Shown here piece after piece: positions 59,484-64,000 of a stretch of 64,000 nt of DNA. Source of the DNA: JAACFF01 sp963807975. Lineage in GTDB: Bacteria; Chloroflexota; Anaerolineae; Promineifilales; Promineifilaceae. The notes below the pieces were generated by a model. That model ran no database searches and was not told where the DNA came from. It worked only from the letters and a program-made list of their open reading frames with translations. Made by a program: the position numbers and the translations under genes. Position 1 is the first letter of the stretch. The number at the start of each line of letters is the position of its first letter. The stretch spans positions 248,001 to 312,000 of the forward strand of contig CAWEDV010000005.1 of the NCBI GenBank assembly GCA_963807975.1. The letters are read 5' to 3'.

Positions 59484-61271
59484 CTAATTTGCGAATATCC
59501 TCTCTATCCATTCCCTAGTCTCAATGGGGCGCAGGTATTGCCCCAAGAAACTGTCCCCCAACCACAATTCGAAATGCAAATGCGCATCAGAGCGTTCGCT
59601 TTCTAGAGAAGCAGGAGAACCTGAGTTCCCAACTTCTCCGATCATTTGCCCCTTGGTGACATTTACCCCAGCAGCAATTCCTGATTCTATACTTCGCAAG
59701 TGTGCATACCGCGAAACCAGACCATTGTCATGCTCAATCCAAACTTGACGACCGAGGTAATTATCCAACATCTCGCGGGTGGTAAACCCACGCTGCTGGC
59801 TCTCGTTCCACCAAGCTGCAAGCTGCACGGCCGATGGCCCAACATAATCAAGGTCTGCCCGGATAACCTTTCCATCGGCTGCAGACAATACCTTAGTCCC
59901 CGGTTGCCAATAGAAATCAAGTCCTTCATGCACTCCTAAGCGATAGTGTCGCGGCGCACCAGGCAGTTGAAAATCACGGAAAGTGATATTGGATCCCCCA
60001 ATTGGAACCGTATAATTATCCAAACCACTTAAGAACGATATATCATGTGGCTGTATCCCCTCCACAACTGGTCCTCCTGCTGGCGCGGCAAGCCGCTCTG
60101 GCTGTTCCAGAAAATATAACCTATTCCGTCCAGCCATGATTAACCTACCCGCTGCATCAACCGCAAAAACAGAAATCGGTTCATCCTGTGGCAGTTGGTA
60201 AAGTTCGTGCAGCCGCCCATTGTCCCGATCGAGAGCCAAGAGACGTCGTCCGTCTTGGTCCAGCACCAACAACCCCATCTCCGTTGCCACCAATTGCCGT
60301 GGCGTTTCGATCTCAACCGCCGGCACGAATTCTTCTAGAGACCGTGTATCACGGTATTTTGTGATGAACCCTTCTGCATCAAACATTTCCCGCTGCAGCA
60401 CAAAAACATCATCATCAAAAACAGTGACGTCAACCGATCGTCCTTCAGGCAGATTCCAGAGCGACTCTTTCTCTCCCCCATACTGCATACTGAACTTATA
60501 ATTCGTCTCTAACAGGGTCCTTTGTTGATCTAGCCCGCTTGTTTCATCCAGCCTGCTAGCTGCATCAAGGGCAACGAAATAATGGCCTGACGAAGCTTCA
60601 ACCGGCCTGTCGTACCGGTCAACTTCCCAAAACTCGTCTCCAATGTCATAGCGGTAGACATCCCCTGCCCGATCAAGCACATATAACACATTATTGTCTA
60701 TGGCCAGATCAAGTGGTTCAAGGACACGGACCCCTGATACCACATCACCTGCAGCCAATAATATTTGTGGTGGTTCTGGAGTCTCCAGGTTAAGAATCAA
60801 TACACGACCACCATCTAGAAGAAACGCCTGGTCCTCATAGACCTCCAACCCGATTGGCCGTATGAAATTGTCAGCCTCATATTGCCATACTCCACTGTTT
60901 TCATCATTGACTCTGATAAACGTGGCCCCCCATGTAGCTGCCTCGGCGGCAAACTGCTCTACGACCGGATTCTCAAACGAAGGAAGCGGCAAAGAAGGCG
61001 CCACTGGCTTGCTTGTGGCAATTGGCGTCGGGACGATTGGTGCCGTCACCGTTGCTCGAGAAATCGTCTGATCAGGCTCAGATCCTTGGTCACCATGCTT
61101 CATGGCTGATGCAGGCATTGCTTCAGAAATATCGCCAGCCACGTTCTGCCTGGTACTCAAAGCACCTCGCGACCAGAGATATCCCAGAAAAAGGACGAAT
61201 ATCGTCAGGGCGATTATGATGAGTGCCGCACCTATAATCCGTGCGGGGCGTTGATTTCCATCTTCAGACAC
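59484..61271 (-). CDS. M23-family peptidase (LytM-like) with propeller-like ectodomain
   Basis: 595 residues. An N-terminal TM helix (about 14-33) anchors it, then a Pro/Thr/Ala linker. Residues about 100-410 look like repeated beta strands with YYxxD/DxxGR-type turns (for example LYVLDRAGDVYRYDIG), compatible with a propeller. The C-terminal M23 domain (about 445-595) has the zinc ligands in HEGLDFYWQPG (HxxxD) and AHLHFELWLGDS (HxH), with AHLRSIESGIAAG. It would cut peptidoglycan crosslinks, or act as an activator if inactive. GTG start, no strong Shine-Dalgarno. A structured terminator-like element lies between it and arsC. Confidence 0.85.
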   Translation of the reverse strand: MSEDGNQRPARIIGAALIIIALTIFVLFLGYLWSRGALSTRQNVAGDISEAMPASAMKHGDQGSEPDQTISRATVTAPIVPTPIATSKPVAPSLPLPSFENPVVEQFAAEAATWGATFIRVNDENSGVWQYEADNFIRPIGLEVYEDQAFLLDGGRVLILNLETPEPPQILLAAGDVVSGVRVLEPLDLAIDNNVLYVLDRAGDVYRYDIGDEFWEVDRYDRPVEASSGHYFVALDAASRLDETSGLDQQRTLLETNYKFSMQYGGEKESLWNLPEGRSVDVTVFDDDVFVLQREMFDAEGFITKYRDTRSLEEFVPAVEIETPRQLVATEMGLLVLDQDGRRLLALDRDNGRLHELYQLPQDEPISVFAVDAAGRLIMAGRNRLYFLEQPERLAAPAGGPVVEGIQPHDISFLSGLDNYTVPIGGSNITFRDFQLPGAPRHYRLGVHEGLDFYWQPGTKVLSAADGKVIRADLDYVGPSAVQLAAWWNESQQRGFTTREMLDNYLGRQVWIEHDNGLVSRYAHLRSIESGIAAGVNVTKGQMIGEVGNSGSPASLESERSDAHLHFELWLGDSFLGQYLRPIETREWIERIFAN

Positions 61272-61303
61272 GTACTGATTCTATCCAATTAAAAAGAATG
61301 GTG

Positions 61304-61368
61304 AAAAAAAAGGCCTGCCGGGTAGATGGAAAGCAGTTAGTACCCCCAGAGGCAGGACCCGACAGGTC
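61304..61368 (-). terminator. Strong terminator with alternative 5' pairing (possible leader or sRNA element)
   Basis: Minus strand: ACCCGGCAGGCC (61323-61312) precedes TTTTTTTT (61311-61304). It can pair with GACCTGTCGGGT (61368-61357; one mismatch, one G-U). It can also pair with the nearer CCTGCC (61356-61351) and GGGTA (61345-61341). Either gives a stem before the T tract. Between arsC (upstream) and the M23 gene. The rest of the 61272-61455 gap has no other clear feature. Confidence 0.65.
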
Positions 61369-61455
61369 TATGTCACCTGAATTCAAGCGTAGCATAATTT
61401 TTCTTATATTATAGGCATCATAACGCAGCGCGTTAATAATAACCCGCGATAGTTT

Positions 61456-61878
61456 TCACGCGACGGTCGGCAGAAATTCTATCAACTGCGTGCGAATATC
61501 ATCCCGCACCTGGCGGAAAACGCGCATTTTCTCTTCTTCTGATCTTGTCACTTTAGCAGGATCGGGGAAACTAAAATGAGCCCTATTCCCTTGACCCAAC
61601 CAAACCGGACAGTTCTCAGCAGCGTCATCACAAACCGTAATGACCCAGTTTAATGACGCATTTCGGAATAAATCGGTTGATTTGGACACATGATCTGAAA
61701 TATCAATGCCCAGCTCTGCCAATGCTGCTATTGCCAAAGGATGAACGTAGCCTGCTGGTTCAGTACCTGCAGAATAGGCTGTCCATTCCTCCCCCAGATA
61801 ATGGTTGATCATCCCTTCAGCCATATGACTTCGACACGAGTTTCCAGTGCATAGGACCAAAACTTCTTTCTTACTCAC
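61456..61878 (-). CDS. arsC: Arsenate reductase ArsC (thioredoxin-coupled, LMW-PTP type)
   Basis: 140 residues. The P-loop VLVLCTGNSCRSHMAEG carries CxxNxCRS (catalytic Cys first); the second Cys pair is in ITVCDDAAENCPVW, and FPDPAKVTRSEEEKM has the Asp general acid. It reduces arsenate to arsenite using the Cys triad and thioredoxin. Start GTG 61878 has GGAG 9 nt upstream; the open frame to 61911 adds 11 residues outside the fold. No arsR or arsenite pump is adjacent. Confidence 0.9.
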   Translation of the reverse strand: MSKKEVLVLCTGNSCRSHMAEGMINHYLGEEWTAYSAGTEPAGYVHPLAIAALAELGIDISDHVSKSTDLFRNASLNWVITVCDDAAENCPVWLGQGNRAHFSFPDPAKVTRSEEEKMRVFRQVRDDIRTQLIEFLPTVA

Positions 61879-61946
61879 GATACATTTCTCCAAATTTCCC
61901 AACCCGATCACCTTCTGCGCCGGCAGTTCCCTTTGCTCGCTGCCTT

Positions 61947-63077
61947 CTAGCTACCATCCTCTCCCACGAGCCATACCGGCTGCATACCCTCTCCTGCTAA
62001 CTCCACAACTTGACCTGTTTCCAGATCGAGCAATCCGATGTTGGGATAACCATCATCGTTATCCATCCTGAATTGCTGAAACATCAAATGTTGCCCATCA
62101 GGCGACCAGGCGGGTGGCCCATAACTGATGCTCGCATCGTCCACCAATACCCTCTGTTCGCTGCCATCTGCCCTCATAAGCCACAGTTGGCGTCCGGCAG
62201 AAGTGCCGGGATACCTACGGCCAAAAGCAATCCATTCTCCGTCAGGAGACCATGCCGGAACGCTGTCCTCTACATTCAGATCGCCGCTAATGTTTAAAGT
62301 ATTTTCGCCCGTAACGTCCATGCTATATAGATGGGTTGCTGATTCATATTCATGCCCATGCTCTATATGATCCTCTCCATCCTCACCATGAATGATTAGC
62401 AGATTCAGATTAGGCACAATGATCCGCTGGCTAGACGGATCCCAAGCGGCGGGCACACCAATTTCACCAGCAGCAAAACTAGTGCTGCCCTCATCCAGAT
62501 TGGTGATGAACACCCCTTCATCCTCCGGTGAAACATAGCTCAACCATCGACCATCAGGCGCAAAGCTAATCCCCGATCCCCTTTCTTGCTGCCCTTCAAA
62601 TAATGGCAGCGTTTCTCCAGTCTCGCTGTCCAACCACCACAGATAGGAAGACTGTGTTCTGCCATCTGCTCCTATCGGCCGTTTTTCGAATGCAATGCGC
62701 CGACTGTCATTTGCCCAAACAGGCCGGCTGCATTCAGCCTGCACACATCTGAGGATCTTCTCCGGATTTCGACCGTTTACATCTGACACCCATATCTCAT
62801 TTGATCCGTCCACTGCTGTCGTAGAATAACTAACTGTCTTGCCATTAGGTGCAACCGCGAAATCATACACGCCTGCCTCAGCCTCTGTGATTCGTTGGGG
62901 TTCGCCACCGATATTAGCGACAGTAACCTGGCTGTTTCCAAACTCGTCAGGTCCAAGATATAGGATGGGTGGCAGGTTATTTGAATCACCACTATTTCCA
63001 CATGCTGCAATCAACAGGGTCAGAATTAGAACCCATGCACAATTCCTGGCAAACAATTGAAAAACGTTGCTTCTCAC
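61947..63077 (-). CDS. TolB-like beta-propeller lipoprotein
   Basis: 376 residues with a lipoprotein signal (VLILTLLIAAC) and then about six WD40-like/PD40 repeats, for example YDFAVAPNGKTVSYSTTAVD, RPVWANDSRRIAFEKR, ISFAPDGRWLSYVSPEDEG, VPAWSPDGEWIAFGRR and PPAWSPDGQHLMFQQF. The SPDG(x)W/R-x-I/L-x-F motif is the TolB propeller signature. Exported and membrane-anchored; role unknown, possibly a binding scaffold. GTG start. Located between arsC and phoU. Confidence 0.85.
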   Translation of the reverse strand: MRSNVFQLFARNCAWVLILTLLIAACGNSGDSNNLPPILYLGPDEFGNSQVTVANIGGEPQRITEAEAGVYDFAVAPNGKTVSYSTTAVDGSNEIWVSDVNGRNPEKILRCVQAECSRPVWANDSRRIAFEKRPIGADGRTQSSYLWWLDSETGETLPLFEGQQERGSGISFAPDGRWLSYVSPEDEGVFITNLDEGSTSFAAGEIGVPAAWDPSSQRIIVPNLNLLIIHGEDGEDHIEHGHEYESATHLYSMDVTGENTLNISGDLNVEDSVPAWSPDGEWIAFGRRYPGTSAGRQLWLMRADGSEQRVLVDDASISYGPPAWSPDGQHLMFQQFRMDNDDGYPNIGLLDLETGQVVELAGEGMQPVWLVGEDGS

Positions 63078-63173
63078 AATCCATAACCGGGCATAAAAAA
63101 CTCTTTCAAGTGGCCACTCGTTAATGTTAGCTTGTTACGTATCACAAAGAATGTCCAATCTTATCGTGCATTT

Positions 63174-63860
63174 TCACAGGACCGGAGGCTTCTCATACTC
63201 TGAATCCAATTCCCGATAATCTCCCGTGGCACAGTATACGACCCATTCGCATATATTGATCACCCTATCTGCCGCCCTTTCCATATTATGCACAACCCAC
63301 TCAAGCTGATTTGCATGAGGAATATTATCCGGATGGCCTCCGGCATATTCGACGATCCGCACATAGAGACGATTAAAAAGATCATCAACTAAATTGTCCG
63401 AAGCGGGTATGGTTCGTGCCAACGTCGCATTATTTTCAGCAAACGCAATCATCGATCGATTTAACATATCCTGCGTTAATCTAACCATATGTGGCAAATT
63501 TTCGGAGATAGCTGGCAGTATCGTTCCAAAAGGACCGATTTCCAGGCTCGTTTTAGCAATTCCCTTAACGTAGTCGTGGATACGCTCCAATTCGCCCATA
63601 ATCTCCATCATTGCCGCGATGAGGCGCATATCTCCGGCCATCGGTTGCTGAGTTGCTATCAAGGTTAAACTGCCCATGACTACCTCGATATAACGTTCGT
63701 TAATATATTGATCTACGGCAATCAGCCTTTCAGCAGCTGGTACATCCCTTTCAATTAAGGCCCTAGTCACCTTCAACAAGTTTTCCTCAACTTCACTGGC
63801 TGTGGCCAAAACCACTTCCCTCAATGCGTTGAGTTCTCGATCAAAGCTCTCTCGTAACAT
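63174..63860 (-). CDS. phoU: Phosphate-signalling protein PhoU
   Basis: 228 residues of two three-helix PhoU repeats: residues about 10-110 (LREVVLATASEVEENLLKV, RYIEVVMGSLTLIATQQPMA) and 115-215 (DYVKGIAKTSLEIG, NQLEWVVHNMERAADRVINI). PhoU links the PstSCAB phosphate transporter to the PhoR kinase and restrains phosphate uptake. The ATG is clear. No pst or pho genes lie in the visible flank; the 140 bp to the window end hold no further gene that I can support. Confidence 0.94.
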   Translation of the reverse strand: MLRESFDRELNALREVVLATASEVEENLLKVTRALIERDVPAAERLIAVDQYINERYIEVVMGSLTLIATQQPMAGDMRLIAAMMEIMGELERIHDYVKGIAKTSLEIGPFGTILPAISENLPHMVRLTQDMLNRSMIAFAENNATLARTIPASDNLVDDLFNRLYVRIVEYAGGHPDNIPHANQLEWVVHNMERAADRVINICEWVVYCATGDYRELDSEYEKPPVL

Positions 63861-64000
63861 AGTTATGTCCCCACCGCTTTAAAAATGAATGAACTATGCA
63901 TATCGAAAGTAATAAGGGTAACTTGTCCCCATCCTAAATCCTGCCAAGCCCTAGTAAGACTAACCAAATCGACCCGTAATATACTGCTCTGTAAGCTTAT

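Noticed and set aside
61304..61380. SRP 4.5S RNA or a known riboswitch in the arsC-M23 gap
   Set aside because: The GGAAGC-like bits do not keep the SRP apical loop, and no known aptamer core was found; kept only as a terminator-like element.

Overview
The window looks like a chromosomal segment of a Chloroflexota bacterium (Anaerolineae/Caldilineae-like). This is inferred from gene content, not from a marker tree. Supporting signs are a 1325-residue SecA, a topoisomerase I with an N-terminal treble-Cys zinc ribbon, secreted proteins with Pro/Thr-rich linkers, death-like effector-associated domains, and a SAM-I riboswitch ahead of metK. Readable promoters are sigma70-like (TTGACA-N16/17-TATACT type). 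No tRNA, rRNA, CRISPR array, prophage or transposase was seen.

1-7882 (+): the C-terminal part of a phosphohexomutase, a hotdog thioesterase and a TatD nuclease lead into a surface-glycan block: GT2, GT4, a GT-C membrane protein and an O-antigen-ligase-like protein. 7947-16418 (-) continues it: flippase, a membrane protein of unknown function, a second GT-C protein, a methyltransferase, a Dpm1-like GT2 and a GT2-GtrA-HprK-like fusion. Together these could make, lipid-link, flip and polymerise a cell-surface polysaccharide.

16418-28779 (-) is mostly housekeeping: topA-dprA, rimM-khpA-rpsP-ffh (with a good promoter before ffh), riboswitch-controlled metK, fabI, an SLC13 transporter, a Yip1-like protein and a 3-methyladenine DNA glycosylase. 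28847-36218 holds an FkbM methyltransferase, a mosaic Ser/Thr kinase of 1252 residues, a threonine-aldolase-type enzyme, a lipid kinase and an unknown coupled protein. 36387-38305 (+) has an M29 aminopeptidase and mutM. 38346-44789 (-) has secA, prs, meaB and a B12-binding mutase subunit.

44888-49866 is a metal and stress block. A zinc/manganese-type ABC importer with its Fur-family regulator sits behind a promoter whose -10 lies inside a perfect dyad. Next to it a PCu(A)C copper-chaperone lipoprotein is divergent from a DeoR-type HTH fused to a NosL-like Cys-rich domain. 49890-57927 carries DinB, SanA/YdcF-like, OB-fold-like, NudC, RfbB, citrate synthase, a PQQ-type sugar dehydrogenase and an FHA membrane protein. 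57959-63860 carries a DUF1232 protein, a membrane protein with two death-like domains, an M23 peptidase with a propeller-like ectodomain, ArsC, a TolB-like lipoprotein and PhoU.

The most notable items are the membrane-anchored tandem death-like-domain protein (58546-59370), the GT2-GtrA-HprK-like fusion with a degraded P-loop (14169-16418), the dyad-covered promoter of the metal importer (47138-47181), the DeoR-NosL-like regulator (47980-48573) and a strong terminator with two alternative 5' partners (61304-61368).
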